Assembly: GCA_052266715.1 (NCBI GenBank)
Contig: JBQPRB010000005.1
Reading direction: 5' to 3' (one strand)
DNA: 64,000 bases
Source: Jeotgalibaca sp052266715
GTDB lineage: Bacteria; Bacillota; Bacilli; Lactobacillales; Aerococcaceae
In this document: piece after piece, positions 17,289 through 24,721 of the stretch
How the letters are laid out: each line of letters opens with the position of its first letter
Position numbering within the stretch: position 1 is the first letter of the stretch
The notes under the pieces: model-generated
The model's database searches: none
Told to the model about the DNA's origin: nothing
What the model saw: the letters and a program-made list of their open reading frames with translations, nothing else
Translations under genes and position numbers: made by a program

Positions 17289-18512
17289 ATGGAAAAAAAT
17301 AAAATACTTGTGCAGCGTGCTGCAATCATTGGGTCAGGAACAGACGATTTAACGAATATGTTTCTGTCCCTTTCTTTGTCTTCAATTATCGTTGACCTGG
17401 GTATTAGCAATACACAGGCTGGATCCATTTCAACCATCACGAACTTTGGGATGTTGTTAGGCGGACTTATTTTTGGTTACTTGGCAGACAAATACGGGAC
17501 TTTGAAATTATTCAAGATTACTTTGTTATTGTTTTCCCTGGCTACCGCAAGCATGTTTTTCGCTACGAATATGACAACCATTTATGTGCTTCGTTTCTTG
17601 GCGGGAATCGGAACCGGTGGGGAATACGGCATCGCCATCAGTTTATTGGCAAAAGTGACACCTGCCAGCAAAATGGGCAAGATGTCAGCGTATAACGGTG
17701 TTGCCGGCATGGTCGGAAATATTTTCGCAGCCTTACTGGCCAGCATCATCCTGCCAACATTAGGTTGGAACTATCTCTTCTTATTAGGTCTATTGCCACT
17801 ATTGATTGTGGCATGGGTTCATTTCAATGTCACAGATGACGTATTGGAAAAATCACTGGAGTCACACGGTACAGTGGAAAAAACAGAAAAGCCATCCTAC
17901 GGGGAACTTTTCAAAACGCCAAAGTTAGCACGCCAAACAGTTTCCTTGATGTTTATGGCTATCGTTCAAATCGGGGGTTACTTCGGACTGATGAACTGGT
18001 TGCCACAAATCATGCAACAAAGTCTTGGTTTATCCGTGTCCGGAAGCTCTTTATGGATGATTTCCACAATTCTCGGAATGTCATTGGGTATGCTATTCTT
18101 TGGACGCATTCTGGATAACTTTGGTCCACGCTTTTCTTATGGGTTATTCTTACTGGCTTCAGCTTCAGCTGTTTTCCTTTTCACTTTGGTTAAAAACGAG
18201 TTTGCCATGCTATTGGGTGGGGCGTTGGTTGGTTTCTTCGTAAATGGTATGTTCGCTGGTTACGGGGCTATCGTCAGTAAACTCTATCCAAGACATGTTC
18301 ATTCTATGGCAAATAACCTCGTTATCAATGTCGGCCGTGCAATCGGTGGCTTCTCATCCATTATCATCGGTTTCTTGATGGATGTTGGGAATGTAACAAC
18401 GGTCATGACCTACTTATCATTCAGCTATTTGGCAAGTTTCGTAGTCATGATGACTATCAAGGAATTCGCTAAAACGCGTTATCACCAAACACCAGAAAAT
18501 GTAAAAATATAA
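17289..18512 (+). CDS. Major facilitator superfamily transporter
   Basis: 407 residues with 12 predicted membrane helices in two halves and a charged central loop (about residues 190-215). The MFS motif A-like GYLADKYGTLK follows helix 2, and GTGGEYG near residue 110 resembles the sugar/organic-acid porter group (aromatic-acid and metabolite:H+ symporters). The substrate is unknown. TAAGGAGAG precedes the ATG. It has its own promoter and is followed by the promoter of the L21 leader; neighbours give no clue to its cargo. Confidence 0.85.
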   Translation: MEKNKILVQRAAIIGSGTDDLTNMFLSLSLSSIIVDLGISNTQAGSISTITNFGMLLGGLIFGYLADKYGTLKLFKITLLLFSLATASMFFATNMTTIYVLRFLAGIGTGGEYGIAISLLAKVTPASKMGKMSAYNGVAGMVGNIFAALLASIILPTLGWNYLFLLGLLPLLIVAWVHFNVTDDVLEKSLESHGTVEKTEKPSYGELFKTPKLARQTVSLMFMAIVQIGGYFGLMNWLPQIMQQSLGLSVSGSSLWMISTILGMSLGMLFFGRILDNFGPRFSYGLFLLASASAVFLFTLVKNEFAMLLGGALVGFFVNGMFAGYGAIVSKLYPRHVHSMANNLVINVGRAIGGFSSIIIGFLMDVGNVTTVMTYLSFSYLASFVVMMTIKEFAKTRYHQTPENVKI

Positions 18513-18513
18513 T

Positions 18514-18542
18514 TTGACGTCTATGAGTAGGTTTGGTATAAT
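18514..18542 (+). promoter_or_regulatory. rplU operon promoter
   Basis: TTGACG (18514-18519), 17-bp spacer, TATAAT (18537-18542) preceded by TGG; near-consensus, as expected for a ribosomal-protein operon. Confidence 0.9.
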
Positions 18543-18547
18543 ACTCA

Positions 18548-18640
18548 TGTTGTAAATGTGCGCACCACAGCTACAACCGCACGTAAGGAGTCTTAAGTTC
18601 CCAAAGGACACTCTGGTCGGCGAGTCTAAGTCTAATGAGG
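18548..18640 (+). ncRNA. L21 ribosomal protein leader (autoregulatory RNA)
   Basis: The transcript between the promoter and rplU contains GTGCG..CGCAC and GGAGTCTTAAG..GAGTCTAAGTCT segments able to form short stems. Position and sequence style (TGTGCGCACCACAGC, GTCGGCGAGTCTAAG) match the L21 leader known upstream of rplU in Firmicutes, thought to bind L21 for feedback. The ligand is inferred. Confidence 0.75.
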
Positions 18641-18652
18641 AGGTGCAAGAAT

Positions 18653-18961
18653 ATGTACGCTATTATCAAAACAGGTGGAAAACAATTGAAAGTTGAAGTT
18701 GGACAACCAATCTTCGTTGAAAAATTGAACGTTGAAGCTGGTGACCAAGTAACTTTTGAGGAAGTTGTATTCGTAGGTGGAGATGACACTAAAATTGGTG
18801 CTCCATTCGTAGAAGGCGCAACTGTCGTAGGAACTGTTGAAAAACAAGGCCGCGAGAAAAAAGTTACAACCTTCAAATACAAGAGAAGAAAAGATTCTCA
18901 CCGTAAACAAGGTCATCGTCAACCTTATACAAAAGTTATGATCGACGCAATCAACGCATAA
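18653..18961 (+). CDS. rplU: 50S ribosomal protein L21
   Basis: 102 residues, start at the ATG at 18653 after GAGGAGGTGC; six further in-frame upstream codons belong to the leader. MYAIIKTGGKQ and the basic C-terminal KYKRRKDSHRKQGHRQ are diagnostic of L21, which binds 23S rRNA in the large subunit. It is the first gene of rplU-prp-rpmA, the arrangement typical of Firmicutes. Confidence 0.98.
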   Translation: MYAIIKTGGKQLKVEVGQPIFVEKLNVEAGDQVTFEEVVFVGGDDTKIGAPFVEGATVVGTVEKQGREKKVTTFKYKRRKDSHRKQGHRQPYTKVMIDAINA

Positions 18962-18975
18962 GAGATGTGAAAGCA

Positions 18976-19314
18976 ATGATTAATACAAAATTTATTATCG
19001 ATTCAGAAGATGAAGCGATTCTTTCCTTTGAAATTACTGGCCATGCTGGTTACGCTGAGGCGGGAGAAGACATTGTTTGTGCGGCGGTTTCAGTTTTAGC
19101 AATTGAAACAGTGAACAGTATTGACAAGATGGTTTCCCATCAGATGACTGTTAAAGAAGCGGATGACGAAGGCGGATATCTATTTGCCCAAATCAAGCCA
19201 AATCTTTCAGCAGAACAAGCGCAGGTAACACAAATTTTGTTGAAGCATTTGTATTTCTCACTTGAGGATGTGGCTAATACCTATCCTGATTATGTAACTA
19301 TTGAGACCATTTAA
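18976..19314 (+). CDS. prp: Ribosomal-processing cysteine protease Prp
   Basis: 112 residues from the ATG at 18976, with GAGATGTGA upstream; a GTG at 18967 is in frame but lies inside that ribosome binding site. Catalytic pair His23 in GHAGYA and Cys35 in DIVCAAVS is intact. Prp (YsxB) removes the N-terminal extension of L27 in Firmicutes, an essential step before L27 functions at the peptidyl-transferase centre. The gene sits between rplU and rpmA, and rpmA here does encode the extension. Confidence 0.95.
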   Translation: MINTKFIIDSEDEAILSFEITGHAGYAEAGEDIVCAAVSVLAIETVNSIDKMVSHQMTVKEADDEGGYLFAQIKPNLSAEQAQVTQILLKHLYFSLEDVANTYPDYVTIETI

Positions 19315-19345
19315 TCAGAAAATATGTACCAGGGAGGTGCAACTC

Positions 19346-19630
19346 ATGTTGAAACTTAATCTACAACTATTCGCTACTAAAAAGGGTGGTGGATCTACTT
19401 CAAACGGTCGTGATTCTCAATCCAAACGTTTAGGTTCTAAACGTGCAGACGGACAACACGTATCCGGTGGTTCAATTTTGTACCGTCAACGCGGAACAAA
19501 AATTCACCCAGGTGTTAACGTAGGCAGAGGTGGCGACGATACATTGTTCGCTAAAGTTGACGGAATCGTTCGTTTCGAACGTCTAGGCCGCGACAAAAAA
19601 CAAGTATCTGTTTACCCAGCAGCTCAATAA
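19346..19630 (+). CDS. rpmA: 50S ribosomal protein L27 (with cleavable N-terminal extension)
   Basis: 94 residues. The start is the ATG at 19346 after GGGAGGTGC. The nine-residue extension MLKLNLQLF precedes ATKKGGGSTSNGRDSQ; Prp should cut between Phe9 and Ala10 to expose the conserved mature N-terminus that reaches the peptidyl-transferase centre. The body is typical L27. A terminator follows about 45 nt after the stop codon. Confidence 0.97.
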   Translation: MLKLNLQLFATKKGGGSTSNGRDSQSKRLGSKRADGQHVSGGSILYRQRGTKIHPGVNVGRGGDDTLFAKVDGIVRFERLGRDKKQVSVYPAAQ

Positions 19631-19633
19631 TAA

Positions 19634-19711
19634 CGATTGGTTTTACCAATCAACCCATTTTCATACACACAAAGACTTGCGAAGGGATTAACCTAACGCA
19701 AGTTTTTTTTT
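19634..19711 (+). terminator. Terminator region after rpmA
   Basis: A small hairpin GATTGGT/ACCAATC (19635-19651) is followed by the real terminator: ACTTGCG (19675-19681) pairs with CGCAAGT (19697-19703), then nine T. Confidence 0.82.
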
Positions 19712-19742
19712 AGTAAAAGCGTTCAGAAGGAAGGGTTCTGTA

Positions 19743-20747
19743 ATGAATACATCAAAGCTAGAAAAATTATTTCAGATTTTGGATGAAGCTGTAACCTTAT
19801 TGCAGAATGATTTGGATGTTTCATATGTTGAAGCACTGACAGAAACAATTCAAAATCTGGCTTATGAGGGTAAGGCACAGCAATTGGATGGTTTGCCATC
19901 GGATGAGACTGTAGCAAAATTGAATCGATTCTATCGTAAATTACATCTTGAAGAAGAATCGCGAGAAGTAATTCGTAAATTGATTCAACTCGGTTTTATT
20001 AAAGCCATTAAATCGGATAAAATTCAATCCAATCACCAGATGACGCCTGACACCATTGCTTTCTTGATGGCATATTTCATTGATGCCATTAAACAAGATA
20101 AAAAAGAAGAACTCCATATCCATGATTTAGCTGTTGGATCAGGTAATCTGTTGATGGTCATTATGGACTACTTGGAACAAAGAGGTAATAAAGTAACAGC
20201 AGAAGCCGTTGACAACGATGATTTGTTGGTAGCTTTGGCTTCAAATAGTAGCCACTTGCAAAAGTGGGGTGAAGCATTAACTTTTACTCATTCTGATAGT
20301 TTACAAGAATTGTTGATCAGACCCAGTGACATAGCGGTTTCCGATTTACCTATTGGCTACTATCCAATGGATAATCGGGCTGAAAAATTCCAGACGGCCT
20401 ACGAAGACGGACATTCCTTTGCACACTTCTTGCTTATTGAACAACATGTGAAGTATCTAAAAGAAGGTGGCTGGGGCTTCTTTATCGTTCCGAAGAATTT
20501 AATTGAAAGCGATAAGAAAGGCGTCTTTATGAAATGGTTAAAAGGCCATGCTTATTTGCAAGGCATGTTGGAACTTCCTGAAACATTATTCCAATCCGAG
20601 CAATTGCAAAAATCCATCCTTATTTTACAAAAAACAGGCAATGGTGCGAAACAAGTAAAAGAAGTCCTCTTGGGCACTATTCCGGACATAAAAGATGCAA
20701 GAAAAATGCAAGGATTTCTATCTCAATTCAACAATTGGGCGAAATAA
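19743..20747 (+). CDS. Class I SAM-dependent methyltransferase, YtxK-like
   Basis: 334 residues. A helical N-terminal part (about 1-115) precedes an N6-adenine-methylase-like catalytic domain with the SAM motif HDLAVGSGNLL and a modified catalytic motif SDLPIGYYP in place of NPPY. Proteins of this kind (YtxK/YtgB) lie directly before ackA in many Firmicutes, as here; the substrate is unknown and there is no restriction partner, so it is not evidently a restriction-modification enzyme. GAAGGAAGGG precedes the ATG. Confidence 0.85.
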   Translation: MNTSKLEKLFQILDEAVTLLQNDLDVSYVEALTETIQNLAYEGKAQQLDGLPSDETVAKLNRFYRKLHLEEESREVIRKLIQLGFIKAIKSDKIQSNHQMTPDTIAFLMAYFIDAIKQDKKEELHIHDLAVGSGNLLMVIMDYLEQRGNKVTAEAVDNDDLLVALASNSSHLQKWGEALTFTHSDSLQELLIRPSDIAVSDLPIGYYPMDNRAEKFQTAYEDGHSFAHFLLIEQHVKYLKEGGWGFFIVPKNLIESDKKGVFMKWLKGHAYLQGMLELPETLFQSEQLQKSILILQKTGNGAKQVKEVLLGTIPDIKDARKMQGFLSQFNNWAK

Positions 20748-20748
20748 A

Positions 20749-20757
20749 TGCTATAAT
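20749..20757 (+). promoter_or_regulatory. ackA extended -10 promoter element
   Basis: TGC followed by TATAAT (20752-20757), just after the stop codon of the methyltransferase gene. No -35 hexamer of note and no catabolite-responsive element recognised. Confidence 0.5.
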
Positions 20758-20794
20758 ATTTTATGTGTATTAACAAAACCTGATAGGAGCGAAA

Positions 20795-21997
20795 ATGATG
20801 TCTAAAATTATAGCGATTAATGCTGGTAGTTCTAGTTTGAAATTTACTTTATACCAAATGCCAGGAGAAGTAACAGTATCATCTGGGATTATTGAAAGAA
20901 TTGGTTTGAAAGATTCCATTTTTACAATTAAATATGGTGAAGGCCAAAAATTCAATGTGGTAGAAGACATTGATAATCATGAAATTGCCGTTGAAAAATT
21001 AATGACGCAATTGAAAGATTTAGGAATTATTACGGACTTCAACGAAATTACGGGTGTTGGTCACCGTGTTGTTGCTGGTGGAGAACATTTTAAAGAGTCC
21101 ACACTAATTGATGATGATGCGCTAGCTAAAATTGAAGACTTGGGCGATTTAGCACCACTTCATAACCCAGCAAATGCTACAGGGATTCGCGCTTTCAAAA
21201 AATTGTTGCCAGAAATTACAAGTGTTGCTGTATTTGATACTGCATTCCATACAACAATGCCTAAAGAAAACTATCTATACAGTATTCCAATGGAATATTA
21301 TGAAGATTTTGCGGCTCGTAAATATGGTGCCCATGGAACAAGCCACCAATATGTAGCACAACGTGCAGCTGAATTGTTAGGTAAACCATTAGAAGATTTA
21401 AAAATCATCACTTGCCACTTAGGTAATGGTGCTTCCATTACTGCTGTAGATGGCGGAAAATCTGTCGATACATCAATGGGCTTCACACCATTAGCTGGTG
21501 TTACAATGGGAACGCGTTCTGGTGACATCGATGCTTCCTTGTTGCCATATTTGATGGACAAATTGGAAATCACAGATATTAAGGAAATGGTTAATATCCT
21601 AAACAAAAAATCTGGTTTACTAGGTTTGTCTGGTGTTTCCAGTGATATGCGTGATATCGAAACAGCAGCTGAAGAAGGAAATGAACAAGCACAAACTGCG
21701 TTGGACATTTTCTATAACCGTGTACAAAAATACATCGGTCAGTACGTTGCAGTTATGAATGGTGTAGACGCTATCGTCTTCACAGCTGGTATCGGTGAAA
21801 ATTCCGCTCCAACACGTAAAATTATTATTGACGGTTTGACTTGGTTCGGTTGTGAAATCGATGACGAGAAAAACAATGTCCGTGGTGAAGAACGCGTTAT
21901 CTCAACGGATGATTCTAAAGTTAAAGTTGTACTTATCCCAACTGACGAAGAATTAGTTATTCTACGCGATGTATTGCGTTTAGGTAATTTAGCTTAA
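20795..21997 (+). CDS. ackA: Acetate kinase
   Basis: 400 residues, the usual size. It converts acetyl phosphate and ADP to acetate and ATP in overflow and fermentative metabolism. The N-terminal INAGSSSLKF, GHRVVAGGE, the catalytic-arginine region and the C-terminal FTAGIGENS and PTDEELVI motifs are present. Two successive ATGs (20795, 20798) follow TAGGAG; either could be used. With PDH in this window and a phosphotransacetylase elsewhere, it would complete pyruvate to acetate. A strong bidirectional terminator follows. Confidence 0.97.
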   Translation: MMSKIIAINAGSSSLKFTLYQMPGEVTVSSGIIERIGLKDSIFTIKYGEGQKFNVVEDIDNHEIAVEKLMTQLKDLGIITDFNEITGVGHRVVAGGEHFKESTLIDDDALAKIEDLGDLAPLHNPANATGIRAFKKLLPEITSVAVFDTAFHTTMPKENYLYSIPMEYYEDFAARKYGAHGTSHQYVAQRAAELLGKPLEDLKIITCHLGNGASITAVDGGKSVDTSMGFTPLAGVTMGTRSGDIDASLLPYLMDKLEITDIKEMVNILNKKSGLLGLSGVSSDMRDIETAAEEGNEQAQTALDIFYNRVQKYIGQYVAVMNGVDAIVFTAGIGENSAPTRKIIIDGLTWFGCEIDDEKNNVRGEERVISTDDSKVKVVLIPTDEELVILRDVLRLGNLA

Positions 21998-22007
21998 TAA
22001 AAAAGAG

Positions 22008-22053
22008 GCCATCTCAAAATCCGAATGAAATTCGGTTTTGAGATGGCTTTTTT
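22008..22053 (+). terminator. Intrinsic terminator after ackA
   Basis: A long near-perfect hairpin (22008-22047), GCCATCTCAAAA pairing with TTTTGAGATGGC around an inner CCGAA/TTCGG, then six T. Could also serve the convergent stress-protein gene. Its core resembles the gdhA terminator at 54595. Confidence 0.9.
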
Positions 22054-22105
22054 AATTGGTGTTGGTAAAGGAAATGGTTGTTTGTATGCTACGTGAGACC
22101 GCCCC
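22054..22105 (+). repeat. Partial copy of dispersed repeat
   Basis: GTGTTGGTAAAGGAAATG and, after a short gap, TTGTATGCTACGTGAGACCGCCC match the left half of the element at 46311 (GTGTTGGTGAAGGCAATG and TTGTATACTGCTGTGGGACCGCCC) apart from a missing internal stretch of about 17 bp. Confidence 0.55.
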
Positions 22106-22109
22106 TTGT

Positions 22110-22589
22110 CTATTTTTTATTTATTTCACTATGGAGACGATGATTTTCTAAATCCGTCCTCACAACTGTAACATCACATGGTGCGTTACGAATAACATAT
22201 TCAGACACCGAACCGATGAATAGTCTTTCTACTGCGTTTAGCCCCGTCGCCCCGATCATGATCAAATCAGCATGATGCTCAACAGCAATTTCCTTGGCAA
22301 TCATAACTTTTGGAGAGCCATAGTCAATAATCGTTTCAATGTTCTCTACGCCACGTTCGCGTGCGATTTCTACGTAACGATCCATCATGATTTTAGTTTG
22401 GCGAATAATTTCATCAGTGAAATTCCCCTCGAAACCGGAAGGCGTTTGGATGGCCCGCGTATCAATAACATGCACGATTAATAATTTAGCATTATTTCTT
22501 TTTGCTACATGGATTGCTTTTCTGAAAGCCAGTTCCGATTCTTCTGAACCATCCACCGGTGAAAGGATTGTTTTATAATCTTCCATCAT
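22110..22589 (-). CDS. Universal stress protein, UspA family
   Basis: 159 residues from the ATG at 22589, which has GGAGTGG five bases upstream; a longer in-frame start at 22607 lacks one. The fold is a single Usp domain: ILSPVDGSEESE at the start and the ATP-binding signature GATGLNAVERLFIGSVSEYVIRNAPCDV at the end (read as separate short motifs G-x-x-G and G-x9-G-S). Such proteins bind ATP or AMP and are induced under starvation and stress; the precise role is unknown. It is convergent with ackA. Confidence 0.9.
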   Translation of the reverse strand: MMEDYKTILSPVDGSEESELAFRKAIHVAKRNNAKLLIVHVIDTRAIQTPSGFEGNFTDEIIRQTKIMMDRYVEIARERGVENIETIIDYGSPKVMIAKEIAVEHHADLIMIGATGLNAVERLFIGSVSEYVIRNAPCDVTVVRTDLENHRLHSEINKK

Positions 22590-22663
22590 TTTAACCACTC
22601 CATTCATAAATGTTGATTACACCCTAATTGTAACCGAATTCACAAAAATTATAAAGGATTGTG

Positions 22664-22948
22664 TTAATTTTTAAGGAAGGCCGCTAAGCGCCAAGCAACA
22701 CTTGCCGTGTAAACAGATACCACAACCAAAATAATGGCAATGAAAGGCATTGTGTCCCACACGATACCGGAAACAGAGAAAAGGGCAAAGACTAAATAAA
22801 CCCAACCGTTTAATCGGCAGAAACCATTCAAGCGATGTTTTGGTTTGTTCTGCAACAACACGGAGAAAGCCTCCGATGCCTTATTAAAGAAAAACCAGGA
22901 GACAATCCCTAACAACAGGGCAAAGAGTCCCATTAAAATTTTTATCAT
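22664..22948 (-). CDS. Small membrane protein, unrecognised family
   Basis: 94 residues with three hydrophobic segments (about 4-20, 44-62, 66-88) separated by short basic loops. The ATG at 22948 follows TAGGTGAA on the minus strand. I do not recognise the family; the topology resembles small conserved Firmicute membrane proteins of the DUF3784 sort, but this is a guess. It lies upstream of the stress-protein gene in the same direction (gap 74 nt), so the two may be co-transcribed. No conserved catalytic motif is visible. Confidence 0.65.
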   Translation of the reverse strand: MIKILMGLFALLLGIVSWFFFNKASEAFSVLLQNKPKHRLNGFCRLNGWVYLVFALFSVSGIVWDTMPFIAIILVVVSVYTASVAWRLAAFLKN

Positions 22949-22965
22949 CTGTTTTCACCTACAAA

Positions 22966-22993
22966 ATTAAAAGCCGCTCGAATGAGCGGCTTC
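22966..22993 (-). terminator. Terminator after probable 6S RNA
   Basis: On the minus strand, GCCGCTC pairs with GAGCGGC around a short loop (22973-22990), followed by TTTTAATTTT. Confidence 0.8.
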
Positions 22994-23011
22994 TAAAGTT
23001 TAATACTTTAT

Positions 23012-23205
23012 TTAAAATTCCGGTGGTGCCGTTTTTAGTATTCTACTAGTTTTGAACCCGCGATATAAGCAGGTGGGCTCCACAAAATGTTTTCTAGTTT
23101 CCAAATGTTGTGGCTTACTATCCAAGCATTTATCAAGGATCCCAATGTAGTAATTATTTGTTCGGTCAACACATTGAGAATATATCGTACACCTCAGAAC
23201 TTCTT
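23012..23205 (-). ncRNA. ssrS: Probable 6S RNA
   Basis: About 190 nt with a near-consensus promoter and a terminator but no open frame. The minus-strand transcript begins AAGAAGTTCTGAGGTGTAC and ends near CACCACCGGAATTTT; these two ends pair to form a closing stem, and the centre can form a long imperfect hairpin with an open middle, the 6S shape that mimics an open promoter and binds RNA polymerase. It lies just downstream of rarA; in B. subtilis the 6S-1 gene is also close to rarA. Identification rests on ends, length and context, not on an alignment. Confidence 0.72.
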
Positions 23206-23211
23206 ATAAGT

Positions 23212-23240
23212 ATAGTAGCATATCGTATTCGGTTATGCAA
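23212..23240 (-). promoter_or_regulatory. Promoter of probable 6S RNA
   Basis: On the minus strand: TTGCAT (23240-23235), 17-bp spacer, TACTAT (23217-23212). The predicted first base is at about 23205, at the start of the 6S closing stem. Confidence 0.8.
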
Positions 23241-23300
23241 CAAATAAACTCAAAAAAATATACCAAGAACGCACTTAAACCAGCATTGTAAGCGAGCACA

Positions 23301-24569
23301 TCAATTATTATTTGTCAACTTATTTAACTGTTGGGCTAATGCTTGTTCGTATTTTCCGGTCACAACAGGTTTATAATAAGAAGCATTTTTGATGCTGTCG
23401 GGCAAATATTGTTGCGCAATCCAATGCCCTTCATAAGCATGGGGGTATTTGTAGGAAACCCCACGGCCCAAGGCTTCAGCTCCCTTGTAATGTGCATCTT
23501 TTAAGTGAATTGGCACTTCACCAGCATTGCCGGCACGAATGTCACTCATCGCAGCATCAATGGCTTCAATAGCTGAATTTGATTTCGGGGACAGCGCCAG
23601 ATCGATCACTGCATGGGCCAAAGGAATACGGGCTTCGGGTAATCCGAGCTTCTCAGCAGCCTGGACGGCCGATACCGTCCGCGCTGCCGCTGCCGGATTG
23701 CCAAAACTAATATCCTCGTAGGCAATCACTAATAGACGCCGACAAACCACAATCAGTTCCCCAGCCTCCAAGAGGCGGCCTAAATAGTGAAGAGATGCAT
23801 CTACATCACTCCCGCGAAGGGATTTTTGAAAAGCCGAAATCACATCGTAATGCGCATCACCATCTTTATCATGGACCAATGCCTTGCGTTGCAAGCATTC
23901 TTCAGCGACTTCCAAAGAAATACGCACGATTCCGTCTTCATCTTTCGGCGTGGACAAAGCTGCCAACTCCAAAGCATTCAACGAACCGCGTAAATCGCCC
24001 ATCGAACTTCGGGCGAAATGAAGCAACGCATTTTCATCCATTTCAACGGACATAGCGCCTAAACCATTTACTTCGTCTGTCATTGCACGTTTAATCGCAA
24101 TAACCATATCATCGATACTGAGTGGTTTCACTTCGAATATTTGCGTTCGGCTCCTAATGGCCGGACTGATACTAATATAAGGGTTCTCGGTTGTGGCCCC
24201 GATTAAAATGACTAGACCGCTCTCCAAGTGGGGCAGTAAAAAATCTTGTTTCGGTTTGTCCAATCGGTGAATTTCATCCAGGAGCAAAATAACTTGCCCG
24301 GAGAACTTCGCTTCCTCGACCACAATTTGTAAATCTTTTTTTGAATCGGTCGCAGCGTTCAATTGTCGGAATGCGGAATGCGTCGAACCCGAAATGGCAC
24401 TGGCTATACTCGTTTTACCGGTACCCGGTGGTCCATAGAGAATCATGGAAGAAAGCATCTTTGCGTCCACCATACGGCGAATTATTTTATTAGGGCCAAC
24501 AAGATGCTGCTGGCCAACAACTTCATCAATGTTTTTAGGGCGCATCCGATAGGCTAATGGCTTTTTCAT
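23301..24569 (-). CDS. rarA: Replication-associated recombination protein RarA (MgsA)
   Basis: 422 residues from the ATG at 24569, which follows AAGGAGCGA; the frame is open to 24623 but that part contains the promoter. AAA+ ATPase related to clamp loaders: Walker A GPPGTGKTS, Walker B LLLDEIHR, sensor 1 GATTENP, then the C-terminal tetramerisation domain. It acts at stalled replication forks with SSB and RecA. Motif set and the start MKKPLAYRMRPKNIDEVVGQ (20 residues) are typical. Confidence 0.95.
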   Translation of the reverse strand: MKKPLAYRMRPKNIDEVVGQQHLVGPNKIIRRMVDAKMLSSMILYGPPGTGKTSIASAISGSTHSAFRQLNAATDSKKDLQIVVEEAKFSGQVILLLDEIHRLDKPKQDFLLPHLESGLVILIGATTENPYISISPAIRSRTQIFEVKPLSIDDMVIAIKRAMTDEVNGLGAMSVEMDENALLHFARSSMGDLRGSLNALELAALSTPKDEDGIVRISLEVAEECLQRKALVHDKDGDAHYDVISAFQKSLRGSDVDASLHYLGRLLEAGELIVVCRRLLVIAYEDISFGNPAAAARTVSAVQAAEKLGLPEARIPLAHAVIDLALSPKSNSAIEAIDAAMSDIRAGNAGEVPIHLKDAHYKGAEALGRGVSYKYPHAYEGHWIAQQYLPDSIKNASYYKPVVTGKYEQALAQQLNKLTNNN

Positions 24570-24594
24570 ATATACTCGCTCCTTTGTCTTCACC

Positions 24595-24623
24595 ATTATA
24601 ATCCATTCAACAAAAAGGAACAA
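24595..24623 (-). promoter_or_regulatory. rarA promoter
   Basis: Minus strand: TTGTTC (24623-24618), 17-bp spacer, TATAAT (24600-24595). Back to back with the gshF promoter some 30 bp away. Confidence 0.8.
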
Positions 24624-24653
24624 ACATTCGTTTGGTAAAATGAAGCTATCTTC

Positions 24654-24682
24654 TTATCAAAGTACCGGAATACAGGTATAAT
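24654..24682 (+). promoter_or_regulatory. gshF promoter
   Basis: TTATCA (24654-24659), 17-bp spacer, TATAAT (24677-24682). Confidence 0.75.
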
Positions 24683-24721
24683 GAGAATAGTGAAAATTGT
24701 CGACGAAAGCGAGCAAACCGA

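Noticed and set aside
19743..20747. Methyltransferase gene as part of a restriction-modification system
   Set aside because: No endonuclease or specificity gene is adjacent, the NPPY motif is altered, and the position before ackA is typical of the YtxK housekeeping family.
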